From contig CAUEEP010000913.1 of the NCBI GenBank assembly GCA_958450365.1, forward strand, positions 1,035,001 through 1,099,000: a stretch of 64,000 bases of DNA, written 5' to 3'. Of the stretch, positions 25,721 to 36,094 are shown piece after piece. This DNA is from Mesorhabditis belari (lineage: Eukaryota > Nematoda > Chromadorea > Rhabditida > Rhabditidae). The position numbers and the translations under genes are program-made. Positions within the stretch are counted from its first letter, which is position 1; each line of letters starts with the position of its first letter. The notes beneath the pieces were generated by a model, which did not search any database, had not been told where the DNA came from, and worked only from the letters and a program-made list of their open reading frames with translations.

Positions 25721-26789
25721 TTAACCTTTTAAGTGGAAATTCAATTTGTTCCTTTGAAATCTTTCAATTGCAATCATGCTCCGAAAATTCATCTTTAAAA
25801 TCCCTTTAGAAAAGTGAGTTTCAAAATTTGAAAAGAAAAAGAAGTTTCAGAAGTATGAATGACTCTTTTAAAGTCAAATTCTCAAAGGATTACCGCTCAG
25901 AAGAAAAGAAAAAGAAAAGAGATCGAGTGAAAATATGTGTGTTTCACTTTTTTACGAGAACTTGAAAAAGAAGAAAATATCTCAAAAAAAAGACGAGAGT
26001 TGTCCGGGGAGTCAATGAATTTTTGTCGCTCTTTTCGAAGATTCAAAAAAAGATTTCTTGGCATTTTTAAAAACCCATTCCTTATTTAAAGACTCATTTA
26101 AAAAAAGATTTGAAAAAATTTTCATTTCATTTTTAGCTATAGAGCTTAAAAGCTGACTTTTAATCAGCTTTTCATTTAAATTTTCGATTCAAATTTAAGC
26201 TAAGAAAGAAAGAGATCGAGTTCTTTTTTTGGAAAGCATTTTCTTTTTGAAACTAAACTCAAAAAGTTGTTTTAAAAGTTTTCTATTTCCCAGCAGTTGC
26301 AATTCTTTTTTTTTTTTTCAATTTCTTTTCATTCAATTGAGATGAATTTATTGGATTTTCTGGTCGATCGCTTCCTTTTTTGATCGAACTTTTTGTGGAA
26401 AAGGATTGACAGCTTTCCGCCTTTCATTTCATTCATCCCATCCATTGTGTGTCACACAAATACTCCCAGCCTTTTGTGAAGCGAGAAATTTGACACAAAA
26501 TTTTTGCCATTTTCAAACCAGACGCCTTTTTTAAAGCTTTAGCTTTATTTTAGATTTAGTAAACTGAAAATTAAGTGTATAAAATTTTGAGCCCTATAAA
26601 ATTCTAGTATATGTTGCTAGAAAACTGTTTGGGCGAAAAAAACTGGAAGCTAATCAAAATAGCGCCACGGCAAAAATAGTAGAGTGTTTAGTAGAGTAAT
26701 GCGTTTTTTTTTTTTTTAAAGCGCACATTTGGGAAAAATTATTGCAAAAAAATGACGAGCGCCGACTTATATACGATTCCTTTTCAAGA
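25721..26789. other. No gene seen
   Basis: Purine-rich then T-rich AT-rich DNA (AAAAGAAAAAG tracts, poly-T runs). No exon-like segment, domain or strong repeat was found. Confidence 0.5.
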
Positions 26790-27196
26790 TATTTAGCTGT
26801 TTAGATGATTTGGTGGCTAGCGCCTTTGAAATGTAAAGATATTCAGCTGTTTACCGTATTTCTTCGAATAGAAGACCGGGTAAAGAGTATGATCGTGTAC
26901 TCCTGCGTAGCAGCCCTTTTCAAAATTTCTTTTCTGCATAAAAGCTTTCAATCAAGTGCTATAGAGCTGGAAAATGACTCAAAAATCTGTTAGCTCATGC
27001 GGTATTTTTGAGTCATTTTCCAGCCCTATAGCACTTCATTGAAAGCTTTTATGCAGAGTACGCGATGATACTCTTTACCCGGTCTTCTATTCGAAGAAAT
27101 ACGGTAATTGATGGCAAATTCCCTTCAAATGTAAAGATATTCGGCTGTTTAATTGATTTGATGGCAAATTCCCTTCAAATATAAAGATATTCAATT
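26790..27196. repeat. 46-bp tandem repeat interrupted by MITE A
   Basis: Three degenerate copies of a unit of about 46 bp (TTGATGGCAAATTCCCTTCA followed by AATGTAAAGATATTCGGCTG). MITE family A copy 2 (26852-27106) sits at a TTTA|TTGA junction inside the array, so it inserted after the repeat formed. Confidence 0.75.
26852..27106. mobile_element. Foldback MITE, family A copy 2
   Basis: 255 bp with the same ends as 157-345 (TACCGTATTTCTTCGAATAG) and TA edges. The interior is a long palindrome around TTTCCAGCTCTATAGCACTT-like sequence, partly the reverse of copy 1. No coding capacity. Confidence 0.88.
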
Positions 27197-28506
27197 CACT
27201 CGACGTGTAAAGAGGATTACTCGTAGTTACTCAACCAAAAACGTCGATTAATCGAGTCAAAAATGACTCATACAAATTTTACTCGAGTAATTACTTCCTC
27301 GCGAGGAACACACTCTAAAAAGTAGCCTCTCCACGGTGAAGTTTCTATGTGTTTCTTATTTTTATTGGATTTAGAATCAAATTATCTACATTTAGCATAT
27401 TTTGGGATCACTGAGTGCCGAGAAAAGCTCAGTTAACCTCTTTTTGAGAGCTTTCTCCTTTTTTTTTTTATTTTGCATTTTCTCATCCCAGATTTGTTCT
27501 AAAAGGCTCCAAAAAATTCAGCAAATAGCTAATTTTTTTTTAAAGAAATTAAAGAAAGCACTGAATTTTACTGTAAATAAATATATAATTGTTTTTCCCC
27601 AAAAAGAAGGGATATCTCGCCTTTGAGTGGATGAAAATCTCAGATGTGATTCTTGTGTCACTCTCTGAGATTTTCCCGTTGAAGAATGATTTCTTCTGTT
27701 TCAATTCCTCATCCACTCATTTCTTTTGTGCACACAAGAATCTCCCCTTTTCTCTTTTTAGTTCCAGTGGAAATGTAAACAACTTGTGAATCAGAAAAGA
27801 GAGTGAAAAGAAGAGAGAAAGAAGAAAGAAGAGAGAAAGAAGAAAGAAAGAAGAGAGAAAGAAGAGAGAGATAGCACCTCTTTCTTCTCCTTTCTTCTCC
27901 TTTCTTCTCCTTTCTTTTCCCTTTTCTCCAATTTCCACTTCTGGATTAGAAACGTGTGCCTGAGACGTTTGATTCATCCGTACACGCTTTCAGAACTTTA
28001 TTTTATTTTTATTTGCCAAAATAAAATATACATCTTGAATTTGGGTATTAGCCAAATTTTTGTGCTCAATTTAATTCTCCTTTTGTATGCCTTAACGTTG
28101 ACCTTAGACTTTAATTTTATGCAAACTCTCTTTGATCACTTTTTCTTTGATTTCTTTTATTGGTAATTGTCTTTTTGAATTGAATTCGAATCGAAAGAAT
28201 AAGGTGTTTTGTTTTTACTTCACATTTGAGTTAAACAGCGTGGCGCACAATTATGGAAACTCGATTTTTCGACTGTAACTCGATGCCCAATGATTCAACT
28301 CCCTTAATTTTATATTTATATGAAAATTTCAAGTTAATTTCTGCGGCCAATTTCAATTTTTAGCTCAGAAACACAGTGTTGGGCTTTTTATAGTACTTTG
28401 AAGTACTTATAGTACTTTGAAGTACTTATATTACTTATAGTACTTCGAAGTTCAAAGGTGCCAATCTCTCGGCAGAATGAGAATTTGTTTACATTTGAGA
28501 AACGAA
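27197..28506. other. Gene-poor; GA-rich and TC-rich tracts
   Basis: No gene is supported. Notable are a purine tract of GAAAGAAGA words at about 27795-27875 followed directly by CTCCTTTCTT repeats (27885-27925), and an AGTACTTTGAAGTACTTAT direct/palindromic repeat at 28390-28450. Otherwise AT-rich. Confidence 0.5.
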
Positions 28507-28694
28507 AAAGGTATCAACAGGAATGAGTGCAATTGAATACAAAAGTTCCCATCAAATGAGCAAATGAAGATGCGAATTTGTGAAATCGATAATCGATAAT
28601 GTTGTCGATTCCAAAAATTCGCATCTTCATTTGCTCATTTGATGGGAACTTTTGTATCGAATGGCTGTTGTTGCTCATTGCTGTTGATACCTTT
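28507..28694. mobile_element. Foldback MITE, about 188 bp
   Basis: The arms AAAGGTATCAACAG and the complement CTGTTGATACCTTT enclose a long stem including CAAAAGTTCCCATCAAATGA and its complement, with a short loop of ATCGATAATCGATAATG. No coding capacity. Confidence 0.8.
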
Positions 28695-29105
28695 GATAAA
28701 TGCAAACAAATTCCCATTGATAGTTCGAATAGAGAAAATCTGATCGCTGTTGCTTATCAGCAGGTGAATTTCTTCTCAAAAAGAGAAGGGAACCCTTTTA
28801 TGTCCACCCACTCTCTCCAAAAGTCAGCTATACTATTTTTAAATCAAAAACAAGGCTTAGGTTCATTTTTGGTCAGAAAATGAATAAATTTTAAAATTTT
28901 CTCTTGCTATTGTTGAATAAAGTTGAAAGAAATAGCTTACAATGTTTAAAAAGTATGATAAGATTGAATCTATTATTTTAAAGATCGATTTGAAATCTTT
29001 TATCGATCTTTTTTCTCAGAATCTGCTGTGAATAAGAGACAATTTTTATAGAATTTTGAACTTTTTTAATAGAAAAAGATTTAAAAATGAAAGATTTGCG
29101 GATTG

Positions 29106-29345
29106 TTTTTGCTTTGCTTTGATTTGCTTTGCTTTGCTTTGCTTTGCTTTGATTTGCTTTGATTTGCTTTGATTTGCTTTGATTTGCTTTGATTTGCTTT
29201 GCTTTGATTTGCTTTGCTTTGCTTTGCTTTGCTTTGATTTGCTTTGATTTGATTTGCTTTGCTTTGATTTGCTTTGCTTTGATTTGTTTGATTTGCTTTG
29301 CTTTGCTTTGATTTGCTTTGCTTTGCTTTGATTTGCTTTATTTTG
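29106..29345. repeat. GCTTTGATTT minisatellite
   Basis: About 240 bp of mixed GCTTT and GATTT words. The minus-strand open frame of KQSK-type repeats is a by-product. Confidence 0.93.
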
Positions 29346-29857
29346 TTTCAATTTCAATCAGCTTTTGACCTAACGAGATGGGTTTTAAGTACAAAGAAAT
29401 AAGCCTTATTCTCGAATTTTCAAAATCGATATTGTTTATCGAGTTTTCGTTTTTGTTGCTTGTATTCTTACTGAAGTAATCGAAAGGTTTCCAGATTTGA
29501 TTCGATTTGCAGACAACCGATTCCTGATATTTCACTCGATTTTACGCAAAGAAGACAAAGAAGAAAGGAGAAAAAAACCGCCGACAAACAGCAAACAGAA
29601 AAATTTGAAGACGATTTGCCATTTCACAAATAGAGACCCAAACAAAGGGAGAACAAACGGCAAAAGGAGGAAACGACAAATAAAAAGTCTGCTTTTTTTT
29701 CTTGTCTTTAAAAATTTACTTAGTAAATTTAAGGTTTTTTAAAAAAAATTAAATTAGTTCTAAATAAAGCTCTAGTTTTGACAATACAATCTTAAAGTTA
29801 AAATGCAAAAAAAAAGGCCACCAGCCAATTCAATCAGCTCAATTTTTCTCATATTCG

Positions 29858-30126
29858 ATCTGGGATTCACAAGGCTCAAGCAATGATATTAAAATTGAGC
29901 TGATCGAGCTGAAAGCTGGCAGCCAGATTACGATAGTAAAGCTCTGAATAAAACTAGAGCTTTATTAGATCTAGCAAAATTAATCTAGAGCTAGAATCAA
30001 TTCCAGCATTTCATCAGTAACAATGGCAATGTGGACAGCTTGGTTGATAGTCATTTACACGATAACTTGTCTTCTCGTCCTTTTTTTGATCGGCATTTTG
30101 GTAAGTGGCAAAGAGAAAAGAGAGAA
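29858..30126 (+). repeat. Inverted duplication, copy B
   Basis: Reverse-orientation counterpart of 21778-22047, about 8 kb away, carrying the orphan anchor exon at 30023-30100. It is followed immediately by a minisatellite instead of the remaining exons. Confidence 0.8.
30023..30100 (+). pseudogene. Orphan copy of a signal-anchor first exon
   Basis: Encodes the same 26 residues as exon 1 of the gene at 19950-21882 (starts MAMWTAWLIVIYTITC, ends FLIGIL) and keeps the GTAAGTGG donor. No downstream exon of that gene is found on this strand. The adjacent sequence is a minisatellite, then low-complexity DNA, then the decayed transposase. It may be dead or may splice into something downstream; the sequence alone does not decide. 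Confidence 0.65.
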
Positions 30127-30129
30127 ATA

Positions 30130-30390
30130 TGGAAGGAAAAGTGTCAATGCTAAAGAGTGTCAATGCTAAGGCAGCAAAGGGCAAGCAAAGGGTCAAGCAA
30201 AGGGCAAGCCAAAGGGCAATGCTAAAGAGGTCAAGCTAAAGCAGCAAGGCAAGCCAAAGAGGTCAAGCAAAGGGTCAAGCAAAGGTGTCAACAAGGGTCA
30301 AGCCAAAGAGGTCAGCTAAAGGGCAGCAAAGTGTCATGCAAAGTGTCAATGCCAAAGAGTGTCAATGCTAAAGAGTGTCAATGTCAAACC
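30130..30390. repeat. Imperfect minisatellite (GCAAAGGGTCAAGC / TGTCAATGCTAAAG)
   Basis: Degenerate tandem words GGGCAAGCAAAGG and GTGTCAATGCTAAAGA without a fixed period, directly downstream of the orphan exon. Confidence 0.8.
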
Positions 30391-30689
30391 CATTTAGGTT
30401 TACTTTGTGAGACTCGACTTTAAACGAGCAAAAATGATTAAAGGTACGTGAAAGTAAACGATAAATATAGAGAAACTGTAAGAGGCGAGCAGCAAATTCA
30501 GAAAGCAAATTCAGAAATCCCCGATCCAACCGCCGCTTCGAATGTTTGATGTGTAAAGGAAAGAAATCATAAACAATATATCTGTAACTAATATCTTTTT
30601 TCATTTTATAGATTTCTATATACTTTCTAAATGCTTTTCCTTACTGCCATTTCGTGTGCATTCCTGTGATATTCATTTCAATTTCGATT

Positions 30690-30835
30690 TCAATTTGGAT
30701 TTGAATTTGAATTTGAATTTGACTTTGAATTTGACTTCGGATTTCAATTCCAATCCAATTTCAATTCAAATCCAATTTCAATTCCAATCCAATTTCAATT
30801 CAAATCCAATTCAATTTCAATTCAAATCCAATTTG
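30690..30835. repeat. Low-complexity TTGAAT / CCAATTTCAATT repeat
   Basis: A run of TTTGAATT words switches to AATCCAATTTCAATTC words, so the two halves are largely complementary and can fold back. Any open frame here is low complexity. Confidence 0.85.
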
Positions 30836-31003
30836 AGATGCCTCTTATCTCGACAAATTCCCCCCTCACTCAGTTCACTCGAAAATACGTGTATTTGCAA
30901 TAGTTTGTAATCGCTTTATGATAAATTTCTTGTTATAGCTCATTCATCTTTTTGATCTTTGCTTTAAATATTTCAAATTGTTGAGAAAAATGAATGTAAA
31001 ACA

Positions 31004-31120
31004 TACACAAAGAATTTGTAGGTGGAACGAAAAGATAGACATCGGCAAAATCGCTCCGAAATGCGATTATGTGTAGGATTGAGCAGTTTAAAGGATCATA
31101 GCTGTCCAATCCTCCAAACA
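31004..31120. repeat. Dispersed repeat, copy 1
   Basis: About 115 bp containing ATAGACATCGGCAAAATCG and TCATAGCTGTCCAATCCTC. The same unit, diverged, recurs in the same orientation at 35768-35880, so the pair brackets chemoreceptor 1 and the VPS13-tail copy. Confidence 0.8.
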
Positions 31121-31289
31121 AAACTAAACTCGAAACTAAACAGATACAAATTAGTGACTTGTTTCAAAAAATGGAAATAGGCGCATTGTTTTGGGAACTC
31201 TTGATACCACTGAAATTCGCTGAGTCAGAATACGATTCATTTCTTGTCATATTTGTTATATTTAGCTCATTCTTCTTTTTGATCTTTGC

Positions 31290-31640
31290 TTTAAAACAGC
31301 TCTCCAAATTTCGCATATGAGCACGAGTTTACAGCTCAAACAACACTCAATCATAGCAAAGACTCTAAAACTCGGAGATTCAGAGCATAGGCTTCCCGAG
31401 ACGGCAGCAGATCTTCCGGGTTTACAAAGTTGATCTGGTGGTTGACAATGAAATGATGGTAAGCGTTTGGCAGTAAAGTAATCCCACTGTAAGCTCTTCA
31501 CAATGGATTTTTGAGGTCTTACATGTCGCTGAATGATAGGAAGAAGGGTTGCAGCTTCGCGCTTGCCCATTGAACAACTGCTTGCTGAACAACTGCAACA
31601 ATCGACCCAAACGAGGCCTTTCCCTTCACGTTCTGCATTG
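31290..31640 (-). pseudogene. Decayed IS1595/Merlin-like (ISXO2-type) transposase fragment
   Basis: On the minus strand one frame reads REAATLLPIIQRHVRPQKSI, and a neighbouring frame continues AYHHFIVNHQINFVNPED. These recall the family pattern of a ...TLLPIIQ.HV.PGS... segment followed by ...YHH..VNH..NFV.P. At least one frameshift separates them and no complete domain remains. Family assignment is from recall of the ISXO2/IS1595 pattern (Merlin superfamily in animals). No terminal repeats were identified. Confidence 0.5.
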
Positions 31641-31814
31641 AGAACCAAAGTTTGGATGGCTGGAAAGTGGAGGCTATCGAATCGGTGAAGACTCTATTGG
31701 GTGCCGAATCGACGCGACTGATAAACTCATGAACGTTAATTGCTTAATTGCTTGTGCTGTCTCGTCTCGTTTAAAGAGAAAATAGGTGAAACTTTGATAG
31801 CTATTCTGGCTTTC

Positions 31815-31853
<39 letters not shown>

Positions 31854-32239
31854 AATCAAAATTTCGGACATTCATGATCCGATTTGCATCGGGTTAATCC
31901 AATGAAGTTCATCTTCGGATCGGGCTACGATAAAATCAGATCATCGACAAGACGGACTGATAGAAAGCTCGCAAGCTAAGTAGTGTGTTTTGTGATGCTA
32001 AGTAGTGTGATGGTTTTTGCTTTTAAATTTGTCATCTGTGTCATCCACCTCTACAGCAATTGACATTGATGAAAAGAATTGATTTCTTTCTTTGAGCATT
32101 TGATCAGAACAGGTGTCTTTGAGAGAGTGTCTAGTCAAATTGCACCTGAGTCAGATTTTCTTTACGAAAATAGATTACATATTGCACAATTTCTACATTT
32201 ATTTTTCTACATTTATTTCGTTTTCGAATCGATTTCTTA

Positions 32240-35152
32240 ATGTCCACTTCGCTGAGTGTTGTCGATGTGATCGACGTGAGCTCATACCCTGGAATTCATC
32301 GAACGTTCGTCCTCTTTGGCAGTCAGTTCTTGTTGATTATGTCTACTTTTGAGTTAAGATGGCTTGGCTTTGGCTTTGGCTTGGCTTTGGCTTGGCTTTG
32401 GCTTGGCTTTGGCTTGGCTTTGGCTTTGGCTTTGGCTTTGGCTTTGGCTTGGCTTTGGCTTGGCTTTGGCTTGGCTTTGGCTTGGCTTTGGCTTGGCTTT
32501 GGCTTAGGAACATGATCCGTTTGCAGTTCCGTGCTTTTTCTTCAACCTCTTCGGCATCTATGTGATCTACGTGGCGACACCGAAACGAATCGGCAACTAC
32601 AAATTCTTTCTTATGGCCATGCAGGTGTCTCATTTAAATTTAAAGAATCAAAGGATCGAAAGATGGAAAGATCGAGGGAACTTCCAGATAAATGGCACCA
32701 TTTTCGATTTCGTATGCAATCTGGTGGCTTTTCCGATATTTTCCTTTCCAGCCGGAGGTGCCTACTTTTTGGGTTTCGCTAGCGGGATGGGTATCCCGGG
32801 CCTTTTTCAAGCTGTGAGCTTTTTTTGTGTGGCATTGAACCTACAATATTTCATAAGTTTCACATTTTCACAGCTTTAACTTTCAACTACAGACAAGGGA
32901 GTTACAGACGCGCGAAAGTGACGATCGTTTTTCAAATATGATATTTCATTGTCCATTACTGTAAATCTGAAGCATCTAAATCAAAATTGTCCATCGTCTG
33001 ACTAATCAAGAAGCCAAATAAAAACTTTTCAGGCTTTAGACTTAACTTTATTTCTCTATTTTGTCGCAATCATCGGAGTGACAATCTTCCAAAAGCAACA
33101 ATCAATTCTCCCGGAAGGACACTTGCTCAAATTGGAGAAGAGGTGAATCCAGAATCTAGACTTGCAAAATTTAGCACTAAAGCACATTATATCACAACAA
33201 TGCTCACCCCGAGAACACTTCCAAAAGCAACAATCAATTCTCTTGACCTCTTCGAAGAATGCAGCCAATGAACTTTATTGGATTGATTCGATCCGAGCCA
33301 TCGGATCAGCATGAATGACTAGAGTTGAATGTCCAAAATTTTCATTTATCCCAATCAAACAATCAAGCTAGAATAGTTATCGAAGTTTCGCCTGTTTCCC
33401 GGGAGGCAATATTAGCTTGTCAATGGGATGAGATCCTCTGGGGAAGAGTCAGGGACAGCCTCTCTCAGCTCTCCAAGTCGAATTTTTTGGAGCGTTATCC
33501 CTAACAATTCACATTCTCAATAGGGCATTTTGATCAGTGACAGACAGCCAGCTCGAATCTCTAAAAGAAAAATTCTGTCTTGTTTCAATTGGTTCTTTAC
33601 CTTCTCTTTCGGATATCTTTTGGTGATGAGCCTTTGAGGTAAAGAAACTCTGAATGATCTCAACGTCATTTCAGATTTAAATTCCTCGTTGAACTCGTGA
33701 TTCTCTCAAATCCACTAATTATTGATGTGGTCTTGGCTCTCCTCTTGCCTCTCAATTCCTACGATAGAGACAACTACGCGATGGTGAGAAAAATTAACGG
33801 GATCATGAGGATTGTGCCGAATGGAATTGCCATTTATCAGGGCCTTCGCTTTGTGCGAGTCTGATATGAAAATGTAGTCCTTGAATTGGGCTGCACGATA
33901 GTATAACAAAAATTTAGAAAAACTGTTATTTAGTACAAGAAAAATAGGCGTAAAGTGAAAGCACCAACACTACACACCCATACAAAAGACGGTCGTTCAA
34001 AAGCCGTCGTTGTTAGTATTGCGATGTACAGTCGGTGCTTTCACTTCCATTCGCCGCAATTTTCTTTTTTACACAGCTGTTAGCCCCCTTTGGAGTGAGG
34101 GAGATCAGCTGCTTTGTGGTGTAATGGTTAGCACAATTGGCCAGTAAGCGAAAGGTCGCGGGCTCGAGTCCCGCCGGTGCACAATTTTTTTAATTTGCTC
34201 TTTTTTAATCAACTCAAATCCCAAAATAACAATGTCGTCTTTGTAAACAACAAGTTTTCAAGCGATTTCCGCAAATGAGGGCTTTCATTCAACAACCGAA
34301 CTACTATGGAATAGATGGAGAGATGCTCAGAGTGCTCGTTCCACTACATATTTTCTATTTCTCTCTTTTCCCCATAATAGGATCGGGTTTGTGTCACTTT
34401 TCGTGTGAATTTCCCCTCGATTCAGCCCTGATCTTTCCTACCTATTTGAGTCTCTATCAACAACAGCATTTGATGAGTGAGAGAACGTTGCGATTTCAAC
34501 GCAAATGGCTTCGAAATCTCAATTTTCAGGTATTCTCACAGAGTTTTTGGATAATCTTCCGAAAAATCTAGATATAATTTGTCCAAAACGTAGTCGTTTG
34601 TAGAAATTTCTATGCAATTAGCAAAGTTTAATTGGGGATTCAGTAGGAGAGGAAGAGTATTTGCTAAAGTGGCGCACAATACAACAAATCATGAGCTGAA
34701 TTCGGTGAAGAACATCATAGAATATGATTGTAAGATTGAGCTGTAAGAACTCAGGTCGCCACATTCATCATTTTGGTTCTCATCCCGATCGGTTGGTTCC
34801 TCAACATCGGCTCCACGCAGGATTCAAATTTGTCAAGTTGGTTTGGTGTCGATTACACTCAAACGGCTATCAAACAACTGATTCTGATTGCTAGCTTTAT
34901 TGACGTAATTTTGATTTGTATTCTGATTTCTCAGAATATTCGATTTGGCCAACAATGATTGCCGTGTTGCATGGCACTTGCTCGACGATCGTTCTTCTCC
35001 TTTTCTATGACGCCTATCGGGAATACGTGATCGATCTCGTTGCCGGCAAATGGACGAAACAGAGAAGGCAGGTAGTCGACGATGAAGATAATTTCCAAGT
35101 TCGAAAATCGAAACAATTGTCAAGAAGACAGGCGGAAAGGATATCGGTTTAG
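32240..35152 (+). CDS. Serpentine chemoreceptor, Srh/Sri-like 7TM GPCR
   Basis: Nine exons are modelled: 32240-32321, 32527-32624, 32688-32813, 33033-33142, 33675-33783, 34263-34386, 34426-34529, 34755-34836 and 34935-35152; all phases agree. Family landmarks are FGIYVIYVATPKRIGNYKFF (TM1 and loop), SERTLRFQRKWLRNLNFQ before TM6, IILVLIPIGWFL (TM6) and AVLHGTCSTIVLLLFYDAYR (TM7, the HG..ST...PYR-type signature of Srh receptors). Such proteins are cilia-localised receptors of chemosensory neurons. Intron 1 holds a GGCTTT microsatellite, intron 5 a hairpin and a tRNA-like unit; intron 6 is only 39 nt. The C-terminal tail is basic and ends ERISV. The TAG stop lies at the junction with a duplicated VPS13 tail, so the original C-terminus may have been altered. 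It appears intact. Confidence 0.85.
32359..32505. repeat. GGCTTTGGCTT microsatellite in receptor intron 1
   Basis: About 145 bp of GGCTTT and GGCTT words inside the first intron of chemoreceptor 1, ending about 20 bp before the TTTGCAG acceptor at 32526. Open in several frames on both strands, which produces spurious low-complexity frames. Confidence 0.92.
33953..34046. repeat. Short hairpin element
   Basis: AAGTGAAAGCACCAAC and its near complement GTCGGTGCTTTCACTT enclose a second stem (GACGG...CCGTC). 94 bp, in intron 5 of chemoreceptor 1, just before the tRNA-like unit. Confidence 0.7.
34110..34183 (+). other. tRNA-like unit (probable pseudogene or SINE)
   Basis: Has a good A box and D arm (TGGTGTAATGGTTAGCAC), a perfect five-pair T stem with loop CTCGAGT, and a partial acceptor stem, followed by a T run (terminator-like). 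The anticodon stem does not pair, so a functional tRNA is unlikely. Intronic in chemoreceptor 1. Confidence 0.5.
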
Positions 35153-35621
35153 GATACCGGTGCTATTCGTCCTCCTCGTTACATATTTTTAGGTACTTGG
35201 AATTGGTGTCGTTGACGGTGTCGAAGGTGTTGTGACAAAGCCGATCGAAGGTGCTAAACAAGACGGTTGCTAAACAAAAACAACAACCAAATCGTTATGC
35301 GGTAATAGAAGTTTCACACCTTGATCTTTCATTGTTTTTTGCTTATTTATATCTTTGCACTAGCACTACTGATATTGTTTGGCTTAACCAACTGATCAAC
35401 TTTCAATCTAGGGCATTCAACAAGCGATCATGAAAGCCTACGAGAATGCGACAAGGAAGTGATCGATCGTCGCTGACAACTGTGCATTTTTATGCTTAAT
35501 TTAGCATATTATTAATTCATGTTTCTTTTGTTCCTTTTTGCATTGTGTTTTTCTGTGTTTTTAAAATTTCGAAGTTACGTATTTGGCTTCTTCTTTTTGC
35601 ATTTTTGCCTATTTCTTGCGA
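35148..35621 (+). pseudogene. Scrambled partial copy of the VPS13 3' end
   Basis: Three blocks match VPS13 at well over 90 percent by eye. 35148-35183 matches about 18842-18877 (GATACCGGTGCTATTCG). 35184-35268 matches about 18555-18640 (GTCGTTGACGGTGTC). 35276-35621 matches about 19429-19771, including the last intron, last coding exon, stop and 3' UTR. The first two blocks are out of genomic order, so this is a rearranged DNA-level copy, not a retrocopy (introns are kept). It cannot encode VPS13. It directly adjoins the last codons of chemoreceptor 1 and probably serves as its 3' UTR. Confidence 0.9.
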
Positions 35622-36094
35622 ATTAGCCAAAAGGCCGAATTTAACTCGGTCGATAGTCACTTGCCTCAAATTTTCATCGATTTCATCGAAGGAAACGTCC
35701 TTCTCGAAAAAAAACCCACATTCGAAGTTTACTCTAATTATTTATAAAATATAAAGAAAACGAGCATAAAACACACACAAAGAACTTCCAGGTGGACAGA
35801 TAGACATGGGCAAAATCGCCCGAAATGCAATTATGTGCAAGATTAAGCAGTTTAAGGAGTCATAGCTGTCCAATCCTCAAACTTTGACAAAGTTTTGCCA
35901 AGATTATCAATTAGCAAGATTTTTAATCTAATCAAGAATTAATGCTTTCGCTATTTAAATTTAGAGCAACCTCAATTTCAAGAAACAAAACATTTATTGC
36001 GGAAAATACAAACAACATACTTATACAATCTATGACAAGCATATCACAAAAAGAAAAGCATTAAAACCCGTTCAAATTACACGATTTCTTTCCA
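35622..36094. other. Short spacer with a dispersed repeat copy
   Basis: No gene is seen. 35768-35880 is the second copy of the dispersed repeat at 31004-31120. The 3' end of the minus-strand gene at 36095 lies to the right. Confidence 0.6.

Noticed and set aside
29046..29357. Lysine/serine/glutamine repeat frame (minus strand)
   Set aside because: By-product of the GCTTTGATTT minisatellite.
32343..32633. KPKPSQ repeat frame on the minus strand
   Set aside because: By-product of the GGCTTT microsatellite in a receptor intron.
33675..33852. Possible potassium-channel-like segment
   Set aside because: It joins in phase to the exons around it and fits the TM4 region of the Srh-like receptor better.
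34110..34183. Functional tRNA gene
   Set aside because: D and T arms are good but the anticodon stem does not pair and the acceptor stem has mismatches.
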